Shown in pieces: positions 1 to 7,082 of a stretch of 9,645 nt of DNA. The notes beneath the pieces were generated by a model. The model saw nothing but the letters and a program-made list of their open reading frames with translations. It did not search any database and had not been told where the DNA came from. The first letter of the stretch is position 1. Every line of letters starts with the position of its first letter. The stretch is from Candidatus Poribacteria bacterium (lineage in GTDB: Bacteria > Poribacteria > WGA-4E > WGA-3G). Location of the stretch: assembly GCA_009842375.1 (NCBI GenBank), contig VYFM01000524.1:1-9645 (forward strand), given 5' to 3'. The position numbers were made by a program, and so were the translations under genes.

Positions 1-43
1 TTTATGTACACTTTACATCGGATTTGTATTTATGTTGATTCTT

Positions 44-50
44 AGGAGGA
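44..50 (+). promoter_or_regulatory. Ribosome binding site of the HEAT-repeat lipoprotein
   Basis: The purine run aggagga lies 14 bases before the ATG at 65. The in-frame ATG at 32 lies upstream of this site and would add 11 residues in front of an otherwise normal lipoprotein signal peptide. The site therefore favours 65 as the true start. Confidence 0.6.
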
Positions 51-64
51 AAAACGAAGTTAAC

Positions 65-1294
65 ATGAAAAAACTTGTAACGATATGCCTCGTTTTAATA
101 TGGGTTGTGTCGTTTGGCTGTGATCAGAAAAAAATTATTCCTGAAATATCCCCGGGCAGAGATAAGTTATTAGGAGCAGGTCTGGCAATTGAAGCAATTG
201 AGGAGCATCTTAAACTTGCAGAAATTGAAGAGAAAGATAAAGATGAAGCTCGTGCACTCCTACTTATTGGTTATAGTCACGCACTATCAGAAGACTCTAC
301 ATGGCTAAAAAGCAACAACAAGGAAACCGAATATCGAGGTGAACGAGCTCGCCGGCTTGCTGAACTCAATACCTCTGAAATGTGGGAAATCTTCCGAATT
401 CTTAATGAGAGACATCGCGTACAAAAGGATGTTATACAGATACTAATTGATAAAGGTGTCTCAGTTATCCCTCCCATTTCGCAGAGTCTTATCAATAATA
501 AGTATACCAATGCCCATGAAGATTTTGCCGATATCTTGACACAGATCGGCAGTAAGGGGCTTGATGAAATCTTCACCACAGTAAATAACGCAAGCACACC
601 TATTCTGGTTAAGGATAGACTGATACGCATTATAGCGGATATTGGAGATTCTTCGGCTAAGGAACGGTTAGAATCTCTTAATGATACGGTATCGGATGCT
701 GGATTGAAAATGGAGGTTCTTTCCGCACTATATCGACTCGGCAATAAAGCATACCAAAAAGATATTGAGATGGGTTTGACTGATGATAACGTTATAGCAC
801 GTCAAGCCGCCGCCAGATCAATGATATTGCTCAATCAACCCTCTACTGACGAAATGATCAAGGCACTTAAGGACCCTGATGATTTAGTTCGGTTATTCAT
901 CGCCCAAGCATTAAAAAAACATACTGACAAGAACGCAGTAGGCACCTTATTTAATATGCTAACCAACGATTCCAGTCTTAATACGAAAAAGGCTGTTGTG
1001 GATACCTTAAATCATTATGTTGAAATTGGATTGGCAGATGGGTTGGCACCCCGTTTAATCACGTTGTTGATAGACACCGAGATCCCTAATCATGAAGATA
1101 GAGTCCTTATTGTCCAACTGCTTAATAAACCTGCTCTAATCAAACAAATTGGTGCAGCAGATCCATTTGATAATTTACCGCATAAACTCTACGACTATTA
1201 TACAAATAAAGAAACCAATCCGACGGTAAATGGTGTGCTCAACGGGCTACTTCTTGAGCTTGAAAAGAATGTGCCTAATGAACCTGAAGAATAA
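65..1294 (+). CDS. HEAT-repeat lipoprotein
   Basis: Predicted 409-residue exported lipoprotein of unknown specific role. The start at 65 gives MKK followed by a hydrophobic stretch ending SFGC, a usable lipobox with the lipidated cysteine at residue 19. The mature protein should be anchored to a membrane outside the cytoplasm. Residues about 25-125 are charged and helical. From about 130 to 325 there are repeated paired helices of HEAT/Armadillo type, including an ADIGD turn followed by an ERLESL helix near 192-205, a VIARQAAARSM helix near 243-253 and a DPDDLVRLFIAQALKKH unit near 270-286. HEAT arrays are scaffolds for protein contacts, so a binding rather than catalytic role is likely (inference). 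No catalytic motif is visible. The next gene lies 80 bases downstream behind its own leader, so co-transcription is uncertain. The longer start at 32 is in frame but less likely. Confidence 0.75.
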   Translation: MKKLVTICLVLIWVVSFGCDQKKIIPEISPGRDKLLGAGLAIEAIEEHLKLAEIEEKDKDEARALLLIGYSHALSEDSTWLKSNNKETEYRGERARRLAELNTSEMWEIFRILNERHRVQKDVIQILIDKGVSVIPPISQSLINNKYTNAHEDFADILTQIGSKGLDEIFTTVNNASTPILVKDRLIRIIADIGDSSAKERLESLNDTVSDAGLKMEVLSALYRLGNKAYQKDIEMGLTDDNVIARQAAARSMILLNQPSTDEMIKALKDPDDLVRLFIAQALKKHTDKNAVGTLFNMLTNDSSLNTKKAVVDTLNHYVEIGLADGLAPRLITLLIDTEIPNHEDRVLIVQLLNKPALIKQIGAADPFDNLPHKLYDYYTNKETNPTVNGVLNGLLLELEKNVPNEPEE

Positions 1295-1316
1295 AATAAA
1301 TAGAGAAGGTCCAAAT

Positions 1317-1357
1317 AACGACAAGAGATTACCAGCATTTCCGTAATATTTGTCGTT
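1317..1357 (+). promoter_or_regulatory. Leader hairpin before the enolase-superfamily gene
   Basis: An imperfect palindrome: AACGACAA (1317-1324) pairs with TTGTCGTT (1350-1357). Inside it ATTAC (1328-1332) pairs with GTAAT (1343-1347) around a 10-base loop. It ends four bases before the AAGGAG ribosome binding site. No T-run follows, so it does not look like an intrinsic terminator. It could be an RNA hairpin controlling translation, an operator palindrome, or the 3' end of the upstream transcript. The pairing is seen directly; the function is inference. Confidence 0.45.
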
Positions 1358-1360
1358 GTT

Positions 1361-1366
1361 AAGGAG
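1361..1366 (+). promoter_or_regulatory. Ribosome binding site (AAGGAG)
   Basis: A near-perfect AAGGAG lies 8 bases before the ATG at 1375. It fixes the start of the enolase-superfamily gene and is among the strongest ribosome binding sites in the window. Confidence 0.8.
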
Positions 1367-1374
1367 TAATTTCC

Positions 1375-2538
1375 ATGTCAAACTATCCAACTGACATCAA
1401 AATAACCAAAATTGAACAGGTCACAGTTGAGATTGATCAACCAGCCATCGGTTGTAACTCTGGTGCGAAGGAGATAAAACAACCTGACCCAAATGGCAAA
1501 TGGCGTGAAGGAATTACCCGTATCTATACCAACGACGGAACACTTGGTTGGGGACCAACAAGCTGGGGTTCATCTGCTGAAGAGGCAAAATCTGCCATTG
1601 GCAAGAATCCTTTTGACCTATTGAACCCTGAAAATGGAGTCGTTGAAGAATACCGTGGATTTGAAAACGCCTTTTGGGATACAATCGCGAAAATCCTTGA
1701 GAAACCTGCCTATCAACTCATGGGAACTGAATCCCATGGTAATGGATTACCCGCTTATGATAGCACAATCTATTTCAACGATCTGCTCTATGAGACGAAA
1801 GCCGAAGGACTCAAACGGATTGAGGATGATGTCAAAAAGAGTTTACGGGATGGATTTACCGCATGCAAAATGAAAATGGGACGGGGAAATCATCTCATGG
1901 AACGCAAAGCTGGATTGGAACGGGACATAGAGGTCGTGCAACTTGCACGCAGTACGGCTGGAGATGGTTTCAACATCCTCGTTGATGCGAACAACGCATA
2001 TACTTATGATGAAGTCATAACTTTTTTGAATGAGACAAGCGAATGTGATGTCTTTTGGATTGAAGAGATGTTTGAAGAAGATGTTGAGTTATATCGTAAT
2101 CTAAAAGCATACATCCAGGAAAAAGGATTGAATACGTTAATTGCTGATGGAGAAACCCGTACCCGTGCACCTCTTGAATTCTACGATCCGTTCTTTGAAG
2201 CAGGAGTTATTGATGTTATCCAGCACGATATGAAAGGTCTTGGTGTTACAGGTTGGCGACGACTTGCAGATATGGCTGCTGCGGGCAATGTCAAGTGTGC
2301 ACCGCATAACTGGGGATCTCTGCTCGGATTTTTCCTAAGTCTCCAATTCGCTAAGACTATCCCGCATTTTCTCTACGGGGAAGTCGCAACCCTAACAAGT
2401 GATGTAATTGATGTCTCTGGTTATGAATTCTCAGATGGAACGTTCACAGTCCCTGATACACCCGGACTCGGTTTAGAATTCAATCAAGATGTTTATGACG
2501 CGCACTACGCTGGCAATGAGCACTGGCAAGTTTCATAA
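1375..2538 (+). CDS. Mandelate racemase/muconate lactonizing enzyme family protein (enolase superfamily)
   Basis: A 387-residue enzyme of the enolase superfamily, which abstracts a proton next to a carboxylate using Mg2+. Residues 1-about 125 form the capping domain; the rest is the modified TIM barrel. The active site appears complete: K165-M-K167 (second lysine is the usual base), metal ligands D204 (ILVDANN), E230 or E231 (WIEEMF) and E260 (ADGE), D285 (QHD), H311 (APHNW), and possibly E336. The D285/H311 pair with KxK places it in the mandelate racemase subgroup, whose members are mostly acid-sugar dehydratases or racemases. The substrate cannot be told from sequence. The second metal-ligand motif is EEMF rather than the commoner EEP. 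It lies 41 bases before mnmA on the same strand, so read-through is possible but there is no clear functional link. Length is normal for the family. Confidence 0.9.
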   Translation: MSNYPTDIKITKIEQVTVEIDQPAIGCNSGAKEIKQPDPNGKWREGITRIYTNDGTLGWGPTSWGSSAEEAKSAIGKNPFDLLNPENGVVEEYRGFENAFWDTIAKILEKPAYQLMGTESHGNGLPAYDSTIYFNDLLYETKAEGLKRIEDDVKKSLRDGFTACKMKMGRGNHLMERKAGLERDIEVVQLARSTAGDGFNILVDANNAYTYDEVITFLNETSECDVFWIEEMFEEDVELYRNLKAYIQEKGLNTLIADGETRTRAPLEFYDPFFEAGVIDVIQHDMKGLGVTGWRRLADMAAAGNVKCAPHNWGSLLGFFLSLQFAKTIPHFLYGEVATLTSDVIDVSGYEFSDGTFTVPDTPGLGLEFNQDVYDAHYAGNEHWQVS

Positions 2539-2579
2539 TATTAGGCACACACCTTGTGCAGTAACTCCCAGGTAATCCC

Positions 2580-3668
2580 ATGAAAAAAATACTCGTCGCA
2601 ATGAGCGGTGGCGTAGATAGTTCCGTTACCGCTGCCATGATGGTTGATGCAGGGTATGATGTTACAGGCATCACCATGCGTCTTGGTTCACCAGATACAA
2701 TTGAGGTAGAACCTGAACGTCCCAACTGCTGTTCTCTGGAAGGCATTGAGGACGCGCGACGTGTTGCTACCCAACTTGGTATTCCTTTCTACGGCGTGAA
2801 CTACGAGGATATTTTCCGAGAACAGATCATTGACTACTTTGTGGAAGAATATCTTGTTGGTCGCACACCGAGTCCATGCATGGTTTGTAACCGTAAACTC
2901 AAATTCGGGAAATTGCTTGACCTTGCCAAATCGTTGGATTGTCAAGCAATTGCAACCGGACATTATGCTCGAATTGAACAACATCCTGAGACAGGACGAT
3001 ATCTGTTACGCACAGCGCGTGATATTAGCAAGGATCAATCCTATTTCCTTGCAGCACTCACACAGGAGCAATTGCAATGTGCTATGATGCCTCTCGGTGA
3101 CTATACAAAAGCAGAAGTGCGGGAACTTGCTCGTAAATATCACTTGCGAACCGCAGAAAAGATTGAAAGTCAGGAGCTCTGCTTCGTAGCAGATACCAAT
3201 TATAGACGTTTCCTCCAAGATAGAATTCCCGAAAAGATAGAAGGCGGAGATATAATTGACAAAGAAGGTAAAGTTCTTGGTAAACATCAAGGCGTTCCGT
3301 TTTATACCGTTGGACAACGACGTGGACTGGGAATAGCGGTTGGTAAACCACTCTATGTTACGCAGCTCAATGCAAATGATAATACCGTTACCGTAGGAGA
3401 ATCTGACGATCTTCTTGAAGATACTATGCAGGTAGAACGTATCAATCTCATTGCAATTGAGAAGATGACAGAACCGATACGTGCACACGTCAAGATCCGC
3501 TCCCGTGACGAGGGTGGTTCCGCCACTATCTCACCTGTCAACGAAACAGAAGCAGTTGTTAAGTTTGATGAACCCCGCCGCGCAATTACTCCTGGTCAAG
3601 CCACCGTCTTTTATGACGGTGAATATGTTATCGGTGGTGGATGGATAGTAGGCACTCACACTACGTAG
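2580..3668 (+). CDS. mnmA: tRNA-specific 2-thiouridylase MnmA
   Basis: A 362-residue cytoplasmic enzyme that uses ATP and a sulfur donor to thiolate U34 at the wobble position of Lys, Glu and Gln tRNAs (family knowledge). The ATP-binding PP-loop MSGGVDSS is at residues 8-15. The two catalytic cysteines are C103 in PCMVCNRKLKFG and C201 in SQELCFV. ATGHYAR (125-131) and GQRRGLGIAVG (245-255) are also typical, and the C-terminal beta-barrel domain ends with GQATVFYDGEYVIGGG. A CCSLEGIEDARR segment at 50-61 marks the subtype with an extra cysteine pair there. Length matches the family. Only a weak aggt lies 6 bases before the ATG, but the PP-loop position fixes the start. miaA begins 31 bases downstream, so the two are probably co-transcribed. 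Confidence 0.96.
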   Translation: MKKILVAMSGGVDSSVTAAMMVDAGYDVTGITMRLGSPDTIEVEPERPNCCSLEGIEDARRVATQLGIPFYGVNYEDIFREQIIDYFVEEYLVGRTPSPCMVCNRKLKFGKLLDLAKSLDCQAIATGHYARIEQHPETGRYLLRTARDISKDQSYFLAALTQEQLQCAMMPLGDYTKAEVRELARKYHLRTAEKIESQELCFVADTNYRRFLQDRIPEKIEGGDIIDKEGKVLGKHQGVPFYTVGQRRGLGIAVGKPLYVTQLNANDNTVTVGESDDLLEDTMQVERINLIAIEKMTEPIRAHVKIRSRDEGGSATISPVNETEAVVKFDEPRRAITPGQATVFYDGEYVIGGGWIVGTHTT

Positions 3669-3699
3669 ATATAGCACTCCTGCTTAATCCACATAACCT

Positions 3700-4623
3700 A
3701 TGATGAAACCAAAACTCCTCTTTCTGCTTGGTCCCACAGCAGTCGGTAAAACGGAGGTAGCGATTCAACTTGCACAACACCTTAGTGCAGAAATTATTTC
3801 CGTTGACTCCCGACAAATCTATCGACAGATGGACATCGGCACAGCTAAACCTACTCCCGATGAACTGCAAGCAGCACCACACCACCTCATTGGTTGTGTA
3901 GATATTACACAGTCCTTCTCCGTTGCAGATTATCAATCACTTGCAGATGCAGCAATCACTGAGATACAAAATAGAGGTAAACAGGTTTTACTTGTAGGTG
4001 GTGCTGGTCTCTATTTTCGCGCAATTGTGGACGGTTTGTTTGAAGGACCCGCCGCTGATCCTTCATTCAGAAAACGACTTGAACAGGAAGTATCGGAGAA
4101 AGGTGTTCAGGTGCTTCATGACCGACTCCGAAGTTGTGATCCAGAATCTGCTGACCGTATCCATCCTAACAATATTATCCGTGTTATACGTGCACTTGAA
4201 GTCTATGAATTAACTGGCATTCCCATGTCTGAGCACCAACAGCAGTGGCAACCTGAAAACCAACGTTATCCATTTATTGCCTTCGGTCTGACAATGCCGC
4301 GTAAACTGCTTTACCGTCGCATTGAACAACGTGTAGATGTTATGCTTGCTAACGGATTAATTGCGGAAGTAGAGGCGTTATTAGCAATGGGATATTCGCG
4401 TGATACTTTTGCATTACAAAGTTTTGGGTATAAGGAATTAATAGCGTATCTTGATGGCAAATGTACTTATGTGGAAGCGATTGAACAGTTAAAACAGAAC
4501 ACCCGCAGATTTGCGAAACGACAACTGACGTGGTTCCGTAAAGATGCGCGTATTGAATGGGTTGATAGAGAAGAAACACCAGATGTTGTTGGGTATATTT
4601 TGAGGAAGATTGAAAACACCTAA
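3700..4623 (+). CDS. miaA: tRNA dimethylallyltransferase MiaA
   Basis: A 307-residue cytoplasmic prenyltransferase that adds the dimethylallyl group to N6 of A37 in tRNAs reading UNN codons (family knowledge). The P-loop GPTAVGKT is at residues 11-18. DSRQIYRQMDIGTAKP follows at 36-51 and contains D36, the conserved catalytic aspartate. APHHLIG is at 59-65. The tRNA-binding tail NTRRFAKRQLTWFRKD is at 267-282. Length is normal. One oddity is VGGAGLYFRA at 99-108, where most family members have GGTGLY; the conserved threonine is alanine 102 here. No Shine-Dalgarno sequence precedes the start, and ATG codons at 3700 and 3703 are both possible. It follows mnmA by 31 bases, and both products act on the anticodon loop. 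Confidence 0.96.
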   Translation: MMKPKLLFLLGPTAVGKTEVAIQLAQHLSAEIISVDSRQIYRQMDIGTAKPTPDELQAAPHHLIGCVDITQSFSVADYQSLADAAITEIQNRGKQVLLVGGAGLYFRAIVDGLFEGPAADPSFRKRLEQEVSEKGVQVLHDRLRSCDPESADRIHPNNIIRVIRALEVYELTGIPMSEHQQQWQPENQRYPFIAFGLTMPRKLLYRRIEQRVDVMLANGLIAEVEALLAMGYSRDTFALQSFGYKELIAYLDGKCTYVEAIEQLKQNTRRFAKRQLTWFRKDARIEWVDREETPDVVGYILRKIENT

Positions 4624-4667
4624 CGGGTTCTTGTAGCAAATATACCAACATTGATAAACCACATTTC

Positions 4668-4699
4668 TTGATTTCAACAAGCAAAACTGATACTATAAT
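4668..4699 (+). promoter_or_regulatory. Candidate sigma70-type promoter for the AAA ATPase gene
   Basis: A perfect TATAAT lies at 4694-4699. Two upstream choices exist: TTGATT (4668-4673), which is 17 bases from an overlapping TACTAT (4691-4696), or TTTCAA (4672-4677), 16 bases from TATAAT. Transcription would start near 4705 and give a leader of about 28 bases carrying the GGAAGGA site. This suggests the ATPase gene is transcribed separately from mnmA-miaA. Confidence 0.45.
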
Positions 4700-4719
4700 A
4701 TTTATTGATGTCGTTTGTG

Positions 4720-4726
4720 GGAAGGA
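4720..4726 (+). promoter_or_regulatory. Ribosome binding site that sets the AAA ATPase start
   Basis: GGAAGGA sits 6 bases before the ATG at 4733. A longer in-frame reading from TTG at 4715 would place this site inside the coding region. The ATG is therefore the preferred start. Confidence 0.7.
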
Positions 4727-4732
4727 AGAAAA

Positions 4733-6367
4733 ATGAGACGATTTGGAACACAAGGTCCTGTCAATCCTCAAGAGCATTATGTCGTTTCGCGCACCGAAGA
4801 AATTGCTGACTACATTAAACGTGTTGAAGAAGGCAAATATGTCGTCCTTTTCGCACCACGTCAAACAGGCAAAACCACCTTCTTTCAAGCTGCTTTAGAA
4901 AAACTCGCAGTTGGCGATATACCAAACACTACTGCTACACAAGATAAATCCTCATCAAATTATACCTACTTCCCTATTCAACTAAATTTTGATGTGTATA
5001 AGAACACGCCAGTTGCAGTTTTTTACGACAACCTTTACCAAGATATTTGTGAGGGAATTGAGAAACTGTTTCAGCGACGTGGTGAAATGCTGCCTGAAGA
5101 TTTAATTCAATTTTTGCAGGACACACAACTAACGAACCATCATGAAATGAGAAGGTGGTTTAGGCAGCTTGAAAATATACTAACCCAACAGAAGTTTGTC
5201 ATAATCATTGACGAATTTGACGGCATCCCACAAGATGCACTCAGTGACTTTCTCCACACCCTTCGCCATATCTATATTTCTGGTAAGCCGCGATGTCCCC
5301 ACAGTGTCGGCATCGTCGGAGTAAAGAGTATTGCCCAACTCAACTATGACCGATCAATCTCACCTTTTAATATCCAAGACGAGTTCCATTTACCTAACTT
5401 TACCCTTGAACAAGTGCAGGAATTATTTGGTCAGTATACAAATGAAGTCGGGCAACCATTCGCACCAGAGGTTATAACATCTATTCATAAACAGACTGCT
5501 GGACAACCTGTTCTTGTCAATCGATTCGCACAGATTCTCACCGAAGAACTGGAAATCCCGAGAACTGAACCGATTACCATGGTGCACTTTACTAAGGCGC
5601 ACGTACAACTACTTAATGAAAATAACGTCAACCTAACACATCTACTTACTAACATCCGAAAAGACAGGCGATATGAAACACTCCTGATGCGAATTATGGA
5701 ACGAGATGATGGTGTTGATTTCAATCTACACAGCGACCTTATCAACGAACTTGCTACTTACGGTGTTATTGCAAGAGGTCAGGACGGTATGTGTGAAATA
5801 ATGAACCCAATTTATCTGTATTGTATCCTACAAGCATTCAAACCGATTGTGAACGGTCTGGAAGATGAGTATCTATCAGAAAAAAATAACAAAGGCTTTC
5901 TTGATTATCTCACATCCGCGGGACACATTGAGATGGATGCATTACTTGATAATTTCCGTGATTTTATTGCACGTGTAGGTTTCAAAATATTACAAGTTCC
6001 TGATACGCCACAAGAGTCGGTTGGCAGGCTTCTCCTGCTGGCATATCTTGACCAATTTGTTAAAATTATCGGGGGTTTCATGCACATTGAAGTGCAAACC
6101 GGCAGAGGTAGGATGGACATCATTATCACTCACAACCAGCAAAAATATATCGTAGAAACAAAAATTTGGAGAGGTGACAATCGTTATCAGGCAGGCAAGA
6201 AGCAACTTGCAACATATCTCAAATCTGAAGGTGTAAAGGCGGGATACTACGTCGTTTTTGATCATCAGGAACAACCAGAACCACGCTTAGAAACGGAGAT
6301 GATAGAGGGTCTGGAAATTCGTAGTTATGTTATTCCTGTGATTCAAGAGATGCCTTCTGTACTTTAG
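4733..6367 (+). CDS. AAA-like ATPase with C-terminal PD-(D/E)XK nuclease-like domain
   Basis: A 544-residue protein combining an N-terminal AAA-like NTPase with a C-terminal nuclease-fold domain. Numbered from the ATG at 4733, the opening FGTQGPVNPQEHYVV is typical of the family. Walker A APRQTGKT is at 41-48, and Walker B FVIIIDEFD is at 155-163 with D160/E161. A TAGQPVLVNRFAQ segment at 255-267 resembles the helical lid region of these ATPases. The C-terminal domain carries GRMDIII (D462) and VETKIW (E475, K477), the D...ExK signature of PD-(D/E)XK folds, followed by GKKQLATYL (489-497). All signature residues are present, so catalysis is possible. Function is unknown; such ATPase/nuclease-like fusions are often multicopy in some genomes, and defence or mobile-element roles are only suggested. 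It has its own likely promoter. Its stop overlaps the stop of the convergent DUF488 gene. Confidence 0.85.
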   Translation: MRRFGTQGPVNPQEHYVVSRTEEIADYIKRVEEGKYVVLFAPRQTGKTTFFQAALEKLAVGDIPNTTATQDKSSSNYTYFPIQLNFDVYKNTPVAVFYDNLYQDICEGIEKLFQRRGEMLPEDLIQFLQDTQLTNHHEMRRWFRQLENILTQQKFVIIIDEFDGIPQDALSDFLHTLRHIYISGKPRCPHSVGIVGVKSIAQLNYDRSISPFNIQDEFHLPNFTLEQVQELFGQYTNEVGQPFAPEVITSIHKQTAGQPVLVNRFAQILTEELEIPRTEPITMVHFTKAHVQLLNENNVNLTHLLTNIRKDRRYETLLMRIMERDDGVDFNLHSDLINELATYGVIARGQDGMCEIMNPIYLYCILQAFKPIVNGLEDEYLSEKNNKGFLDYLTSAGHIEMDALLDNFRDFIARVGFKILQVPDTPQESVGRLLLLAYLDQFVKIIGGFMHIEVQTGRGRMDIIITHNQQKYIVETKIWRGDNRYQAGKKQLATYLKSEGVKAGYYVVFDHQEQPEPRLETEMIEGLEIRSYVIPVIQEMPSVL

Positions 6368-6939
6368 TCTTGTGCGATATGTGTTTTTGGTATTTTCTTC
6401 CGAGAGTGAAACGTCTCCTCCCCAAACAGCGACATCTGTCCACCCGTAATCCGATCAATGATCTGTTCCTGTGTCATCGGTTCGTTGTTTTCGTCAATAT
6501 GAACGATAGGTAAATCCTGATCTGTTAGAGTGGCACAAACAAGTTTAGTCCGATGGCAATGCTCAGGTTTTTCCTCAGCACACATCAGAGCAACGCTCTG
6601 TTGTTGTGAGAAGGCAGCATGAATACGTTCGATACCGCGTTGAAATAATTCTGTCCTCTTAACCTTCTCATAATCAACCATGCCATTCACATAGCACGAC
6701 TCATCATCGGGTTTTCCACCGAGTAAGTCTCCCATAAACACATAACGTATTCCATGCTGTTCAAGTTCTTTAGCAAGCGGTTTCTTGGAGAACTCTTTCT
6801 TATAACCCGAATGCGGGACTGAACGGACATCGATTAGATAAGCAATATTATATTGGTGAAGTGTTTCAATGAACTCAACCATTGAACGGCTTCCATAACC
6901 TATTGTATAAATCGGGACGGTATCTGTAGTTATATCCAT
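6364..6939 (-). CDS. DUF488 family protein
   Basis: A 191-residue soluble protein of the DUF488 family, whose biochemical role is not established. Family signatures appear in order: YTIGYGSRS at 11-19, LIDVRSVPHS at 35-44, FSKKPLAKELEQHGIRYVFMG at 50-70 followed by DLLGGKP, and ALMCAEEKPEHCHR at 117-130. The last cluster (C120, E122/E123, C128, H129, R130) is the conserved centre and could bind a metal or provide a reactive cysteine (inference). No signal peptide or membrane segment is seen. No Shine-Dalgarno sequence precedes the start. A good promoter ends only about 10 bases before it, so the message should be leaderless or nearly so. It converges on the AAA ATPase gene with overlapping stop codons (TTAG at 6364-6367), leaving no room for a terminator between them. 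Confidence 0.88.
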   Translation of the reverse strand: MDITTDTVPIYTIGYGSRSMVEFIETLHQYNIAYLIDVRSVPHSGYKKEFSKKPLAKELEQHGIRYVFMGDLLGGKPDDESCYVNGMVDYEKVKRTELFQRGIERIHAAFSQQQSVALMCAEEKPEHCHRTKLVCATLTDQDLPIVHIDENNEPMTQEQIIDRITGGQMSLFGEETFHSRKKIPKTHIAQD

Positions 6940-6948
6940 AATAGAAAA

Positions 6949-6977
6949 ATAATAACATAAAGACCCTCAATTATCAA
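6949..6977 (-). promoter_or_regulatory. Sigma70-type promoter for the DUF488 gene
   Basis: Read on the minus strand, TTGATA (6977-6972) is followed after exactly 17 bases by TATTAT (6954-6949). Transcription would start near 6942, two to three bases before the ATG whose first base is 6939. The match and spacing are good; the use of this promoter is inferred. Confidence 0.6.
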
Positions 6978-7012
6978 CCGTTTTTACCGATCCAACGACA
7001 TACCAAATTACC

Positions 7013-7041
7013 TTGCCATTTCAACAGAAAAATAGTAATAT
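7013..7041 (+). promoter_or_regulatory. Sigma70-type promoter for the 7TM-PP2C gene
   Basis: TTGCCA (7013-7018) and TAATAT (7036-7041) are separated by 17 bases. The predicted start near 7048 gives a leader of about 35 bases. The only purine-rich candidate ribosome site, aaaagga (7041-7047), is too far from the ATG at 7083 to act as a normal Shine-Dalgarno sequence. Together with the minus-strand promoter at 6949-6977 it makes 6940-7082 a divergent promoter region. Confidence 0.5.
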
Positions 7042-7082
7042 AAAAGGAAAACCTACAATATACACCACCTTTCCGATACATA

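Noticed and set aside
4..18. ATGTA-CACTT-TACAT short inverted repeat at the window start
   Set aside because: Only 5 bp per arm, AT-rich and likely by chance; the upstream context is missing.
277..744. A 155-residue minus-strand open frame inside the HEAT-repeat gene
   Set aside because: Serine- and leucine-rich shadow of the helical repeat coding sequence with no motif.
3006..3488. A 160-residue minus-strand open frame inside mnmA
   Set aside because: It lies wholly antisense to a well-conserved gene and has no domain or start signal.
4715..4732. TTG start for the AAA ATPase
   Set aside because: It would place the GGAAGGA ribosome site inside the gene; the ATG at 4733 is ideally spaced from it.
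4349..4888. A 179-residue minus-strand open frame across miaA and the ATPase start
   Set aside because: It overlaps two confident genes and their intergenic promoter; composition looks like a shadow frame.
4733..6939. The ATPase-nuclease and DUF488 pair as a two-gene defence system
   Set aside because: They are convergent with separate promoters and no shared regulation is visible; nothing in the sequence links their functions.
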